From contig PMSN01000009.1 in NCBI GenBank assembly GCA_003167555.1, positions 124,001-188,000 on the forward strand: a stretch of DNA of 64,000 nucleotides. The letters run 5' to 3'. Source of the DNA: Spartobacteria bacterium. GTDB lineage: Bacteria; Verrucomicrobiota; Verrucomicrobiia; Chthoniobacterales; UBA10450. The position numbers and the translations under genes were made by a program. The notes below the pieces were generated by a model, which ran no database searches, was not told the DNA's origin, and was given only the letters and a program-made list of their open reading frames with translations. This document shows positions 30,778 to 39,495 of the stretch, piece after piece; positions within the stretch are counted from its first letter, which is position 1, and each line of letters begins with the position of its first letter.

Positions 30778-31389
30778 TCAATCGCTCAGCTCGACGTTCC
30801 AGTAGGCCAGATCCACGAAATGCCGCCAGCTCTCGTGGTGCTGCGACGTGAAGGTCACGTGCACGAACGGTCGCCACTTCGGGCGTTTCGGTTTGCGAAT
30901 CAGCGTCATGTGAGCCTCATGCGGCAGGCGATTTCCCTTCCGCGTGTTACACGGAATGCACGAGCAAACGACATTTTCCCAGGTCGTCAGCCCGCCCTTA
31001 TCCCGTGGCAGGACGTGATCGAGATTCAGCTCCGTCCGCTCGAAAACCTCGCCGCAATATTGGCAAGTGCTCTTGTCGCGTTCGAAGACATTGTGCCGGG
31101 TGAACTTCACTTCCTTCTTTGGCAAGCGATCAAAAAGCAGGAGCACGATCACGCGCGGCACCCGGATCTTCCACGAAATGGTCGTGACCACTTCATGATC
31201 TGGCGCGGTCGCGGAAAAATCACGCCAACTGGCGAAATCGTGGGTGAGGAAATTATTCGCGAGATCGGAGGAGACGACCTGAGCATGCCCCTGATAGAGG
31301 AGGGTGAAAGCGCGCCGGGCCGAACAGATATTGACCGCCTGCCACAGGCGGTTGAGCACCAGCACCTGACTGTTTAGTAGCGTATGCAC
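30778..31389 (-). CDS. HNH endonuclease family protein
   Basis: 203 residues from GTG 31389. N-terminal part resembles the widespread 'vL..rlyqa...is.rRAl.LL..GkA.v' family (VLVLNRLWQAVNICSARRAFTLLYQGHAQVV). The HNH core is STCQYCGEVFERTELNLDHVLPRDKGGLTTWENVVCSCIPCNTRKGNR, with both CxxC knuckles and the catalytic DH. Housekeeping proteins of this type are common in cyanobacteria and Verrucomicrobiota; the target is unknown. No methylase or phage gene is near. Confidence 0.88.
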   Translation of the reverse strand: MHTLLNSQVLVLNRLWQAVNICSARRAFTLLYQGHAQVVSSDLANNFLTHDFASWRDFSATAPDHEVVTTISWKIRVPRVIVLLLFDRLPKKEVKFTRHNVFERDKSTCQYCGEVFERTELNLDHVLPRDKGGLTTWENVVCSCIPCNTRKGNRLPHEAHMTLIRKPKRPKWRPFVHVTFTSQHHESWRHFVDLAYWNVELSD

Positions 31390-31450
31390 GAGGGCTTAAA
31401 TTGCGGCGACGGTATCACCCCCCCTTTTTCCTGTCAATGCGTGCGCCCCA

Positions 31451-31483
31451 AGGTAAGGACGCCTCGAAGAGGCGTTCCTACCT
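31451..31483. terminator. Hairpin overlapping the stop of the PilU-like gene
   Basis: AGGTAAGGACGCCTC pairs with GAGGCGTTCCTACCT around a GAA loop, one mismatch. The TAG stop of the minus-strand PilU-like gene (31478-31480) lies in the arm that reads AGGTAGGAACGCC. A strong 15-bp stem, so a good candidate terminator or repeat. Confidence 0.75.
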
Positions 31484-32632
31484 GCTTTGTCGATGTTTCG
31501 CCTTCACGAAATCTCCCGACGCGCGCTTATGGTCTTCGGGCGCTGCGCCGGCAGCGTTGCTCAGCGCTTGCTCATCCGTGGGAAGGAATTCCTTGAACCG
31601 GCTCTTGTCGATCGCCTTCATGAAAGCCTCGTGCGCTGAGACGGCGCCGCTTTGGAGCAGGGCGAAAATGGCGTCGTCCATGAATTGCATCCCCTGCCCT
31701 TTCCCGGCCACGATCACGTCCTGCAATTTTTGCGTGGCGCCTTCGCGGATGATGGCGGAGACCGCGGAGCTCGCGATCAGGATTTCGTTCACGGCGAGCC
31801 GGCCGGAGCCATCCGCTTTCTTCAAGAGCAATTGCGCCAGCACACCGCGCAATGAATTCGCGAGCATCGCGCGCGCCTGCGCCTGCTTGTTCGCGGGGAA
31901 AACGTCGACCAGGCGATCGATCGTCTTGCGCGCGTTGTTCGTATGCAGCGTTCCAAAAACGAGCAGGCCAGTCTCCGCCGCCGTCAACGCGAGCGAGATC
32001 GTCTCCAGATCACGCATCTCGCCCACGAGGACGATGTCGGCATCCTCGCGCAAGGCGGCCTTGAGCGCGATCGGGAACGAGACGGAATCGACCGGCACTT
32101 CGCGTTGCGTGATGATGCTGCGCTTGTTTCCATGCACGAACTCGATCGGCTCCTCGATCGTGACGATGTGCCTGGAGAAATTTTCGTTTATGTAATCAAT
32201 CAACGCCGCCAGCGTCGTCGACTTGCCCGAGCCCGTCGGCCCGGTCACGAGCACGAGACCGCCGCGGAGATGACAAAACTCCTTCACGATGGGCGGAATG
32301 CCAAGCTGCTCGAGGCTTGCGATCTTCGTCGGGATCAATCGAAAAACCGCGCCGTAGCCGTTCGCCTGCTTCAAAAAATTGCAGCGAAAACGCGACCGCT
32401 CATCCATCTCGTAAGCGAAATCGAGATCGCCGCGCTCTTCGAAAATCTCCCAGCTCTGCGGCCCGCAAATCTCGCTTAACATTCGAGCGGCTTCGTCGCG
32501 CTCGACCGGCTCCTCGCGGATCGGCATCACGTCCCCGTGCTTGCGCATCTTCGGTGGTTGCCCTTCGCCGATGTGCAGATCGGAGCCGCCTTGCGCGACA
32601 ATGACACTGAGAAGCTGATCAATTTCGGCCAC
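31478..32632 (-). CDS. PilT/PilU-type pilus retraction ATPase (second copy)
   Basis: 384 residues from GTG 32632, directly after the upstream pilT stop. Hexameric secretion ATPase fold: HIGEGQPPKMRKHGDV, Walker A VTGPTGSGKSTTLAAL, Asp-box TIEEPIEFVH, Walker B VLVGEMRDLETISLALTAAETG, and His box FGTLHTNNA. A C-terminal block (AIIREGATQKLQDVIVAGKGQGMQFMDDAIFALLQSG) differs from its neighbour in lacking the AIRNLIRE-like form. It probably acts with the first ATPase in twitching motility; the stop is inside a hairpin. Confidence 0.92.
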   Translation of the reverse strand: MAEIDQLLSVIVAQGGSDLHIGEGQPPKMRKHGDVMPIREEPVERDEAARMLSEICGPQSWEIFEERGDLDFAYEMDERSRFRCNFLKQANGYGAVFRLIPTKIASLEQLGIPPIVKEFCHLRGGLVLVTGPTGSGKSTTLAALIDYINENFSRHIVTIEEPIEFVHGNKRSIITQREVPVDSVSFPIALKAALREDADIVLVGEMRDLETISLALTAAETGLLVFGTLHTNNARKTIDRLVDVFPANKQAQARAMLANSLRGVLAQLLLKKADGSGRLAVNEILIASSAVSAIIREGATQKLQDVIVAGKGQGMQFMDDAIFALLQSGAVSAHEAFMKAIDKSRFKEFLPTDEQALSNAAGAAPEDHKRASGDFVKAKHRQSR

Positions 32633-32633
32633 G

Positions 32634-33743
32634 TTAGTTTCCGAGATGCTGCCGCATCGTCTGCTTTTGTTCCGCACGGGCGTAGGCTTCCTCGACGCTG
32701 ATCGCCCCGGCGTCGTACAAGGCCATCAAGGCATCGTCCATCAACTGCATCCCTTGTTTCTTGCCGGTCTGAATGATGCCGGGGAGCATGAAGGTCTTGG
32801 CTTCGCGGATGACGTTCGCCACCGCTGGAGTGTTCGTGAGCGTTTCCAAGGCGAGCACGCGCGAGTTGCCGTCCACGCTCGGCACCAATTGCTGGCTGAT
32901 GATGCCGCGCAACGATTCGCTCACCATGATGCGGATTTGTTCCTGTTGATCGACCGGGAAAACATCGAGGAGCCGGTCGAGCGTGCGCGCGGCGTTGCCG
33001 GTGTGCAGCGTGCCCAGGACCAGATGCCCCGTTTCCGCCGCGGTGATCGCGAGCGAGATTGTTTCCAGATCGCGCATCTCGCCCACCATGATCACGTCGG
33101 GATCTTCCCGGAGCGCGCCGCGCAACGCCGCACTGAACGAGCGCGTATGCGTATGCACTTCGCGTTGCGTGATGTGGCAACCTTTCGGCTCGAAGATGTA
33201 TTCGATCGGATCTTCGAGAGTGATGATGTGCTCGCGCCGTTCGAGATTCACTTGCTCGACCAGAGCCGCCAGCGTCGTCGATTTCCCGCTCCCAACCGAG
33301 CCCGTCACGAGAATAAGTCCGTTTTGATACCGCGTCAGCAATTTGAGAGTCTCGGGTAACCCGAGATCGTCCATGTTCCGCACCTGCGTGTTGATGATCC
33401 GGAAAACCAAATCGATCCCGAGCCGCTGGCGCACGACGCTGGTGCGAAAACGTCCGAGGCTGTTGGCGTAGGCGAAATCCGCATCGCCGCGCTCGTTTAG
33501 TTGCGCTTTCTGCGCGTCGGAAAGAAAACCTTCGGCCAGCGCAGTTGTGTCGTTCGCGGTGAGTTTCGCCGCGTCGGGCCAGATCGGTCGCAGGATTCCG
33601 TTGAGCCGCCAGATCGGCGGCGCGTTCACGCCGAGATGAATGTCGGATGCGCCCGCGCGCTCGCCGAGGGCGAGATATTCGTCGACATGGCCAAGAGGCC
33701 GCGCTCCCTTCGCGCCTGGCGTTTCGCTAGAGTCTGCGGTCAT
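32634..33743 (-). CDS. pilT: Type IV pilus retraction ATPase PilT
   Basis: 369 residues. SDIHLGVNAPPIWRLNGILRPI at the N-terminus, Walker A LVTGSVGSGKSTTLAAL, TLEDPIEYIFEPKGCHITQREV, Walker B VIMVGEMRDLETISLAITAAETG, LGTLHTGNAARTLDRLLDVFP and GIIQTGKKQGMQLMDDALMAL are typical PilT landmarks. It powers pilus retraction. The neighbour copy begins one base after its stop; the pair resembles pilT-pilU, but no pilin assembly gene is here except the two pseudopilins at 18-19 kb. Confidence 0.95.
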   Translation of the reverse strand: MTADSSETPGAKGARPLGHVDEYLALGERAGASDIHLGVNAPPIWRLNGILRPIWPDAAKLTANDTTALAEGFLSDAQKAQLNERGDADFAYANSLGRFRTSVVRQRLGIDLVFRIINTQVRNMDDLGLPETLKLLTRYQNGLILVTGSVGSGKSTTLAALVEQVNLERREHIITLEDPIEYIFEPKGCHITQREVHTHTRSFSAALRGALREDPDVIMVGEMRDLETISLAITAAETGHLVLGTLHTGNAARTLDRLLDVFPVDQQEQIRIMVSESLRGIISQQLVPSVDGNSRVLALETLTNTPAVANVIREAKTFMLPGIIQTGKKQGMQLMDDALMALYDAGAISVEEAYARAEQKQTMRQHLGN

Positions 33744-33797
33744 GGGGGTGCAAGATCATTACGCGCCGCGCGCAACCGCGTAAAACCTAAAACGAAA

Positions 33798-34202
33798 TTA
33801 TGATCTGCGCCGGTCCGCTCCGGTGCCCGCCGCGTAGCCGCTCATTTTCTGGGAAACGAATTTCACCACGACCGGCTTGAGCAGAGTGGCCGCCAGCTTT
33901 AGCGCGCCCAAGGCCAAACCTGCGCCGAGGATTCCTTCTTTCTCGTTCTCGCTCTTGCTTCTCGATTTCGCTTTTACTTTCGCCTTCTTCTTTCGGGCCG
34001 GTGCCATGGCCACGAGCACTCCGAGCACAACCGCGGCCGCGACCCAGACGGCGGTCGAGCGCTGGAACGATTTGCGAAACTTGAGCGGAAAATCCAGCTC
34101 GTAACGCAGCCCGGCCAGATCGCGCGCCAGACGATCACGCGAATGCGCGACTTCCTGCCTTAATTCGTGGAGGGATTTTTCTTTTCCAGATTCTTTAGCC
34201 AT
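33798..34202 (-). CDS. DUF3618/YqjK-like small membrane protein
   Basis: 134 residues from MAKESGKEKSLHELRQEV. A polar, coiled-coil N-terminus (SRDRLARDLAGLRYELD) leads to a membrane segment (STAVWVAAAVVLGVLVAMAP), a basic KKKAKVKAKSRSK stretch, and a second hydrophobic segment. This is the usual layout of the third gene in yqjD-yqjE-yqjK style cassettes. Overlaps the holin-like gene by 43 bp. Confidence 0.78.
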   Translation of the reverse strand: MAKESGKEKSLHELRQEVAHSRDRLARDLAGLRYELDFPLKFRKSFQRSTAVWVAAAVVLGVLVAMAPARKKKAKVKAKSRSKSENEKEGILGAGLALGALKLAATLLKPVVVKFVSQKMSGYAAGTGADRRRS

Positions 34203-34600
34203 TCGCGATCCTTCTTCAATTCGAGAGCGGTGGATTGGAACATCGATTTCTTCATGCGACTGCGCGCGATGAGCAGACAAATGAGCGCGAGCAGAAAATG
34301 GAAACCGGCCGCCATCAGCGCGACCCAGATCCACGACTTATGCAACGCGTGCGCAATCCCCGCGACTGCGCTCGCGAGCAGAAACAGATATCCGAAGAGT
34401 GCCAGTACCGCCGCTGCTCCCAGGCACGCGACCAGCACCAACACCTGGACGAGCGCCGTCTTCGATTCTTTCGCGAAAAGCGCAGCCCGGCTCTCCAGAA
34501 AACCGGCCAGTGCGCTGAGCAACGCGACCAGATTATGGAGCAAACCGGCGTGTCCCGCGGGATTGCGGAACCGCATCGTGTCGCCAGCCATTCCGCCCAA
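34160..34600 (-). CDS. Phage-holin-like (YqjE/DUF1469) membrane protein
   Basis: 146 residues. Polar amphipathic start (HNLVALLSALAGFLESRAALFAKESKTALVQ) and two close membrane helices (VLVLVACLGAAAVLALFGYLFLLASAVAGIA, WIWVALMAAGFHFLLALICLLIA), a YqjE-type arrangement. The start could be an inner ATG (34591 or 34576). Despite the name, it is not evidence for phage; such genes occur in envelope-stress cassettes. Confidence 0.82.
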   Translation of the reverse strand: MGGMAGDTMRFRNPAGHAGLLHNLVALLSALAGFLESRAALFAKESKTALVQVLVLVACLGAAAVLALFGYLFLLASAVAGIAHALHKSWIWVALMAAGFHFLLALICLLIARSRMKKSMFQSTALELKKDREWLKNLEKKNPSTN

Positions 34601-34603
34601 TCG

Positions 34604-34933
34604 TTAGCGGCGGAAAATCAGCCCGAGAACGAACCCGATACCGAGCGCCGTGACGACAGCCTTGACCGGATTCTCGCGCACGTATTGCTCGCCATCTTCC
34701 TGCAACGTGCGGGCACGATCGCGCGCATCGCCCCAGACTTGCTCGGCCTTGTCGCGATATTCCCCCGCCATCGACGTCGCGGCAGACTTCAAGTCCTCCG
34801 CCATCACGCCAGCAGCGGACTTCAAGTCGTCCGCGGCCTTGCGTGCGTGGGTTTTGCTGCTCTCAAATTTTCCCTGAGCGGTTGCCGGACCGGTGCCGCC
34901 ACCCTGTGTCGTAGTTTTGTTTTCTTCAGCCAT
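34604..34933 (-). CDS. YqjD/ElaB-like (DUF883) membrane-anchored protein
   Basis: 109 residues from MAEENKTTTQGG. A long amphipathic, charged helix region (ARKAADDLKSAAGVMAEDLKSAATSMAGEYRDKAEQVWGDARDRA) ends in a C-terminal membrane anchor with the DUF883 signature VRENPVKAVVTALGIGFVLGLIFRR. E. coli members bind ribosomes in stationary phase and are stress-induced. It is first in the three-gene cassette (YqjD-, YqjE-, YqjK-like). Confidence 0.86.
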   Translation of the reverse strand: MAEENKTTTQGGGTGPATAQGKFESSKTHARKAADDLKSAAGVMAEDLKSAATSMAGEYRDKAEQVWGDARDRARTLQEDGEQYVRENPVKAVVTALGIGFVLGLIFRR

Positions 34934-35090
34934 GATATTCTCCAATCGAATTGTTACGCGACTATCTGTCGTCCTGCCCATTTCGGCAAATGCCGGGGCA
35001 AAGTAAGTCTTCCACACCGGAAACGTAACTCGCGGCTCAATTGCGCTTACGCCCGGCGATTTCGCTGTCGAATGTCTGCGCGGGCCGCTG

Positions 35091-35309
35091 TTATTTTTCG
35101 CGGAAAATAATCCGGGCCTTGGTCAGATCGTAGGGCGACAACTCGACTTCCACTTTGTCGCCGGGCACGATGCGGATGAAATGCTTGCGCATTTTCCCCG
35201 AGATATGGGCGAGGACATTGCGCTGCCCCGCCAGATCGACGCGGAACATCGTGCCCGGCAACACCTGGGTCACGGTGCCTTCCGTCACGATCTGCTCCTC
35301 CTTCGGCAT
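35091..35309 (-). CDS. infA: Translation initiation factor IF-1
   Basis: 72 residues from [13 protein letters not shown], exactly the family length, with the OB-fold motif [51 protein letters not shown]. It binds the ribosomal A site during initiation. The open frame extends upstream to 35723 across the divergent zinc-ribbon gene and is rejected. It is a solo gene here, away from the ribosomal protein operon where infA often lies. Confidence 0.96.
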   Translation of the reverse strand: MPKEEQIVTEGTVTQVLPGTMFRVDLAGQRNVLAHISGKMRKHFIRIVPGDKVEVELSPYDLTKARIIFREK

Positions 35310-35423
35310 TCGGGAGAATATCCCGACCCTGGCTTTTCTCAACCGGCGCGGGATGGGCCCGGAGCATATTGACTTGAGGACCTCTGCGACCGAGCCAAGA
35401 ATGGCGGCGGTTTTTTCTAACAA

Positions 35424-35726
35424 ATGGCCAAAGATAATCGGACGAAACTGGAAGCGCCCGAGGTCTGCCCGGTTTGTGGAGAGGACGTGCCTCGTCGCGC
35501 GCTGGCTTGCCCGGAATGCGGGGCGGATCACAATTCCGGCTGGCGCGACGACGCTCAAAACTACGATGGCGTCGATCTGCCGGAGGAAGGATTCGATTAC
35601 GATGATTTTGTGCGGCGCGAGTTCGGAACGTCGCGGAAGCCGGCGGGCATCCCGACCGTTTGGTGGGTCACGGCTTTGCTGCTGATCGTGTTGTCGATCG
35701 CGATCTACTTTCTCGCAGCGCACTGA
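35424..35726 (+). CDS. Zinc-ribbon membrane protein
   Basis: 100 residues. N-terminal zinc ribbon with two CxxC knuckles ([21 protein letters not shown]), an acidic and aromatic middle ([27 protein letters not shown]), and a C-terminal membrane helix ([21 protein letters not shown]). Small tail-anchored zinc-ribbon proteins of this type are conserved in the phylum but have no known role. Divergent from infA over 114 bp. Confidence 0.83.
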   Translation: MAKDNRTKLEAPEVCPVCGEDVPRRALACPECGADHNSGWRDDAQNYDGVDLPEEGFDYDDFVRREFGTSRKPAGIPTVWWVTALLLIVLSIAIYFLAAH

Positions 35727-35835
35727 ATCGTCTCACGAAAAAGAGGCGGTCGCCGCAGCACGGCGTCGCTACCTGCGTTGACTTGATTCGGTTTGATTTT
35801 AGGTTGCTTTGCCGGCAGTTCGCCGGCTCCGAATC

Positions 35836-37641
35836 GTGAAAAGCGTCCTCTTCGTTTGTACAGGAAATATTTGCCGGAGCCCGATGGCGGAAGGTTTTTT
35901 CCGCCGCCTCCTCGGGAACCGGAAGGACATCGAGGTCGCTTCCGCGGGCGTGCATGCGGTGCGGGGTCAGCCGGCGAGTTTGCACGCGGTCGAGGTCTGC
36001 GAGCGGGACGGCGTCGACATTCGGGGACTGCGCAGCCAGCCGCTCACAGCCACGCTGGTGGAACGGGCCACGCATATCTTCGCGATGACGGGCGCGCATC
36101 TCGAAACGATTCACCTGCTCTTTCCGCATGGCGCCGAGAAAGCGTTCCTGCTCCGCGAATTCGAGGAGCCCGGCATGACGGTGTGGCGCGATGTGCCCGA
36201 CCCAATCGGGTGCAACCGCGATGTCTACAGCGCTTGCGCGGCCACGATTAAAAACGCTTTACCGACCGTGCTCGCGTTCGTAGAACAAAGCGAACTCGCG
36301 GTGCCGGCAAAATCGCGCGGCGGCGGAACGACATCCTTTACCATGGCAGATCAGCCGCACGACACCGGAACCACTCCCGCTTCCACCAACCCGCCCGCAC
36401 CCGCCGGGGGCGGCTTGTGCAAGGTCGATCCCGAAGTTTACGCCGCGGTGGTGGCGGAAGAGAAACGGCAATTCGAAAACATCGAGCTGATCGCCTCCGA
36501 AAATTTTACGAGCCGCGCGGTGATGGAGGCGCAGGGCAGCGTCCTCACGAACAAGTATGCCGAGGGCTATCCGGGCAAACGCTGGTACGGCGGTTGTGAG
36601 AACGTCGACACCGTCGAGCAGCTCGCGATCGATCGCGCGAAACAACTCTTCGGCGCCGAGCACGTCAACGTCCAGCCGCACAGCGGCGCGCAGGCGAACA
36701 TGGCCGTTTACTTCGCGATGCTGAAGCCGGGCGACAAGATTCTGGCGATGAACCTCGCCCATGGCGGCCATCTCACCCACGGCCATCCCGCGAATTTTTC
36801 CGGCAAATTTTACCAAGTCAGTCAGTACGGCGTTAGCGCGGAGACGGAGCAGATCGATTACGACGCTTTGCAGAAACAAGCCGAGGAAGTCCGGCCGGCG
36901 ATGATCACCGCGGGCGCCTCCGCGTATCCCCGCATCATTGATTTCCCGCGGCTCCGCCAAATCGCCGATTCCATCGGCGCGCATTTGTTCATCGACATGG
37001 CGCATATTTCCGGGCTCGTGGCCGGCGGTCAGCATCCCAGCCCGATTCCGCACGCGCAGTTTGTCACCACGACGACGCACAAAAGTCTCCGCGGGCCGCG
37101 CGGCGGCATCGTCATGTGCACCGCCGAATACGCGAAGGCGATCGACGCAACGGTGTTCCCCGGCGTGCAGGGAGGACCGCTCATGCACGTCATCGCGGCG
37201 AAGGCAGTTTGCTTTCACGAGGCACTTCAGCCGCAGTTCCGCGATTATCAGCGGCAGGTCGTCGTGAACGCGAAAGCGCTCGCCGCCAGCTTAACGAAGC
37301 ACGGCTATCGCATCACATCCGGCGGCACCGACAACCACCTCATGCTCGTCGATCTCCGCCCGAAGGACATCAACGGAAAGGTCGCGCAGGAAGTCCTCGA
37401 CCGCGCCGGCATCACCGTGAACAAAAACGGCATCCCCTTCGACACCTACCCGATCTTCAAACCTGGCGGCATCCGCGTCGGAACGCCCGCCGTCACAACG
37501 CGCGGGATGAAAGAAGAAGAGATGCTCGAGATCGCCGATCTCATGAACGACGCGCTGATCCGGCGTGATGATGCGGCCGCGTTGGAACAGATCCGCGGCA
37601 GGGTGCGAGAACTGACACGCAGATTTCCCTTACCGGCATAA
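35836..37641 (+). CDS. glyA: Fused low-MW protein-tyrosine phosphatase and serine hydroxymethyltransferase
   Basis: One uninterrupted frame encodes two enzymes. Residues 1-150 are a low-molecular-weight phosphatase: Cys8 and Arg14 in [14 protein letters not shown], acid Asp122 in VPDPIG. Ile12 matches tyrosine-phosphatase members rather than the Thr seen in arginine phosphatase YwlE. After a Pro/Thr linker, residues from about 170 on are full-length SHMT (glycine and 5,10-methylene-THF from serine): [18 protein letters not shown], the PLP lysine near 416 in [10 protein letters not shown], and GGIRVGTPA. An internal ATG at 36343 could start SHMT alone but has no strong Shine-Dalgarno. Start GTG 35836 (TTG 35809 also possible). 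Confidence 0.92.
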   Translation: MKSVLFVCTGNICRSPMAEGFFRRLLGNRKDIEVASAGVHAVRGQPASLHAVEVCERDGVDIRGLRSQPLTATLVERATHIFAMTGAHLETIHLLFPHGAEKAFLLREFEEPGMTVWRDVPDPIGCNRDVYSACAATIKNALPTVLAFVEQSELAVPAKSRGGGTTSFTMADQPHDTGTTPASTNPPAPAGGGLCKVDPEVYAAVVAEEKRQFENIELIASENFTSRAVMEAQGSVLTNKYAEGYPGKRWYGGCENVDTVEQLAIDRAKQLFGAEHVNVQPHSGAQANMAVYFAMLKPGDKILAMNLAHGGHLTHGHPANFSGKFYQVSQYGVSAETEQIDYDALQKQAEEVRPAMITAGASAYPRIIDFPRLRQIADSIGAHLFIDMAHISGLVAGGQHPSPIPHAQFVTTTTHKSLRGPRGGIVMCTAEYAKAIDATVFPGVQGGPLMHVIAAKAVCFHEALQPQFRDYQRQVVVNAKALAASLTKHGYRITSGGTDNHLMLVDLRPKDINGKVAQEVLDRAGITVNKNGIPFDTYPIFKPGGIRVGTPAVTTRGMKEEEMLEIADLMNDALIRRDDAAALEQIRGRVRELTRRFPLPA

Positions 37642-37649
37642 CAGAAGTC

Positions 37650-37669
37650 CCGAGCGTATAATAGCTCGG
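37650..37669. terminator. Hairpin after glyA
   Basis: CCGAGC and GCTCGG pair around GTATAATA, nine bases after the glyA stop; no T-run follows. It lies at the junction where base composition falls. In the remaining 37670-37802 I see nothing recognisable. Confidence 0.4.
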
Positions 37670-37802
37670 CCACGTTCAACACTAACCAAGGTTTCGTTAC
37701 TTACCAGACAGGTCGTGCTGCGCCGGGTAGCTGTTCAGAGAATCCTGCACCCCGGTCACGCTGATCTACATATAACCCATCATCTAACGGATACGCGGCC
37801 AT

Positions 37803-38471
37803 TCACTTGACAAGATGGGCACCGGCGAACGGCTTGTGGTGACGCTGCTCCGTCGGATACCAATGATTCCATGCTGCCTGTATCTCTTCAAAAGCGGCGA
37901 CAAAACGCTTGAGATCTTCATCTGCGCGCGTTTGCGCGACCTTAATCTGCGACATGAGGTTTGCTTCATCCGAAGCCGCAGCCTTAACGAGGCGTGATAT
38001 AGCGTGCAGCCGGCTCCGAACACGACGCAGTTTCTTGTAATACTGCTGACCTATCTGACGCGCACGCTGTTCGTATCCCGTAAGAACGTCCAGCGCGTTG
38101 GCAACGGCAAGTTTCTGAAAATCCGTCGGGTGTGCGGCATCTGGTGTAGAGATGGGAACTGCGCTCTTTAGTGTCTCCACGGTGCGCAACGCATCTGCGT
38201 AAATGGCACGAACGTCAGAGATAAACTTCAACAAAGCATTGACGTCATCGTTGACGGTCTCCGACAGAAACATTCCCTGCAACGCTGCACGAGCACGATC
38301 TCTGCCTTCGAGGGCCGAGATGTTGCCGAGAACAAGATCTTGTCGGAGTTGCACGAGGATTTCTTTGGTGTCAGATGCGCCGCTGGAGCCTCGCCCAAGT
38401 AGCATTACCATTAGTGCGCCTAACGCCAGTATCGTCCCGACCTTTACCTCCCCAAGTTGAAGGCTCCTCAC
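37803..38471 (-). CDS. Unknown membrane-anchored coiled-coil protein (low-GC insert)
   Basis: 222 residues. One N-terminal membrane helix (VGTILALGALMVMLLGRG) followed by a long helical, charged region ('DTKEILVQLRQDLVLGNISALEGRDRARAALQGMF', 'TGYEQRARQIGQQYYKKLRRVRSRLHAISRLVKAAASDEANLMSQIKVAQTRADEDLKRF'). No family is recognised. Codon use and base composition are clearly less GC-rich than the flanking glyA and zwf genes, which suggests later arrival. Its start overlaps the stop of the next gene by four bases, so the two are a unit. Confidence 0.72.
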   Translation of the reverse strand: MRSLQLGEVKVGTILALGALMVMLLGRGSSGASDTKEILVQLRQDLVLGNISALEGRDRARAALQGMFLSETVNDDVNALLKFISDVRAIYADALRTVETLKSAVPISTPDAAHPTDFQKLAVANALDVLTGYEQRARQIGQQYYKKLRRVRSRLHAISRLVKAAASDEANLMSQIKVAQTRADEDLKRFVAAFEEIQAAWNHWYPTEQRHHKPFAGAHLVK

Positions 38472-39055
38472 CTCCCCAGTTCTAAGTAGGCGTCAATCGA
38501 GCCGACGCATAATGCAAGTAACACGCCAAACACGATAACCCTGGGTATTACCGGGCCACGGTTTATAGGAAGCGGCAATTTGGCAGCTCTTGCAAAAACC
38601 ATCACAACAGAAAACACCGAAAAAAAAGCCAGGACCCAACCAACTGAGGTCAACGCGTAGCTGGTAACCGTTGCCCGGTGAAGAAAACAAGCCGCCGACA
38701 TAGCCCCAAACCAACACGCTAGAAGAAGAATACTTTCGGGAGTGCCGGTGCGTTCGAGGAACAGAAACCGGGGGCGACCCGCTTCTCGTTCAGTGATTGC
38801 GGTCAAGATTGATCGGCCCGCCAATACAGACACGATCACAAGAGATCCCATAATGAAACAAGCGCGAACTGCTTCTACACGAACCGGCCGCGCCCAAATC
38901 TCTTCGACGAGGACCGATGCCATGCTGGCGAGGGCAGCAAGAAGTAACCATGGGGTCCATCCCCTCAACTTGCTTGCGTCGTGGCGATCTTTGATTTCTT
39001 CTGTCAGCAGCCGAAACAGAAGGTCGTCCTCGTTCGGATTATTCTTGTCTGGCAT
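38468..39055 (-). CDS. Unknown four-helix membrane protein (low-GC insert)
   Basis: 195 residues from ATG 39055. A hydrophilic start (MPDKNNPNEDDLLFRLLTEE) precedes about five membrane segments (WTPWLLLAALASMASVLV, ACFIMGSLVIVSVLAG, SILLLACWFGAMSAACFL, GWVLAFFSVFSVVMVFA, VIVFGVLLALCVGSI). No family is recognised. Overlaps the coiled-coil gene (ATGA), so the products may work as a membrane pair. Confidence 0.72.
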   Translation of the reverse strand: MPDKNNPNEDDLLFRLLTEEIKDRHDASKLRGWTPWLLLAALASMASVLVEEIWARPVRVEAVRACFIMGSLVIVSVLAGRSILTAITEREAGRPRFLFLERTGTPESILLLACWFGAMSAACFLHRATVTSYALTSVGWVLAFFSVFSVVMVFARAAKLPLPINRGPVIPRVIVFGVLLALCVGSIDAYLELGR

Positions 39056-39145
39056 ATCTGGGAAACATCCACTCCAACTTCCGCTTTTACTCTAATGGAA
39101 CCTGAGGGCAGCGAAACAAGAAAATGGCGGAGCGATGCACGACAG

Positions 39146-39391
39146 TCATCCCGGGGCGACTCTACATGCGGAACTGAGCCTTCTCCCTGACTGCGAAACC
39201 AAATGGGAGATCGGCTCAAGGGCGAGTCGCATGGGCATTTGTGCGACCAGAGAAGGCGTGGGTTTGCCCGCACTTTCGGCGACGGCGGCTTCCAAATCAG
39301 TCAAATTTTCGAGATCTTCCACGCACTCTTGGAGGCGGGCGACGGTCTGATTGAGAATCTCGCTGTTTCGGAAAATCGCAACTTCGGTCAT
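39146..39391 (-). CDS. Small hypothetical protein (low-GC insert)
   Basis: 81 residues from ATG 39391. It starts with a possible amphipathic coiled coil (ILNQTVARLQECVEDLENLTDLEAAVAESAG). I see no domain match. An overlapping antisense frame and another minus frame (39004-39273) also stay open, so this call is uncertain; it has the best start context. Confidence 0.42.
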   Translation of the reverse strand: MTEVAIFRNSEILNQTVARLQECVEDLENLTDLEAAVAESAGKPTPSLVAQMPMRLALEPISHLVSQSGRRLSSACRVAPG

Positions 39392-39495
39392 GAGCTTCTT
39401 TCCCTCTTGCCTGCGCCACGTTTGTAGCGAGCATACACGCCTAAATTTTCCTCTTACCTAAGCGCGGGAATTCTGTCTAATCTGCATCTCGCGCG

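Noticed and set aside
30778-31389. HNH gene as a restriction or homing element
   Set aside because: No methylase, intron or mobile context; the sequence fits a widespread housekeeping HNH family.
31384-32195. Plus-strand frames near the HNH gene
   Set aside because: They overlap the PilU-like gene in antisense and begin inside a repeat hairpin; no family pattern.
34160-34600. Holin-like gene as a sign of prophage
   Set aside because: Flanked by DUF883 and DUF3618-type genes in a yqjDEK-like cassette; no other phage gene is present.
37642-37802. Possible tRNA or attachment site at the edge of the low-GC insert
   Set aside because: I could not fold a cloverleaf or find a matching direct repeat on the other side.
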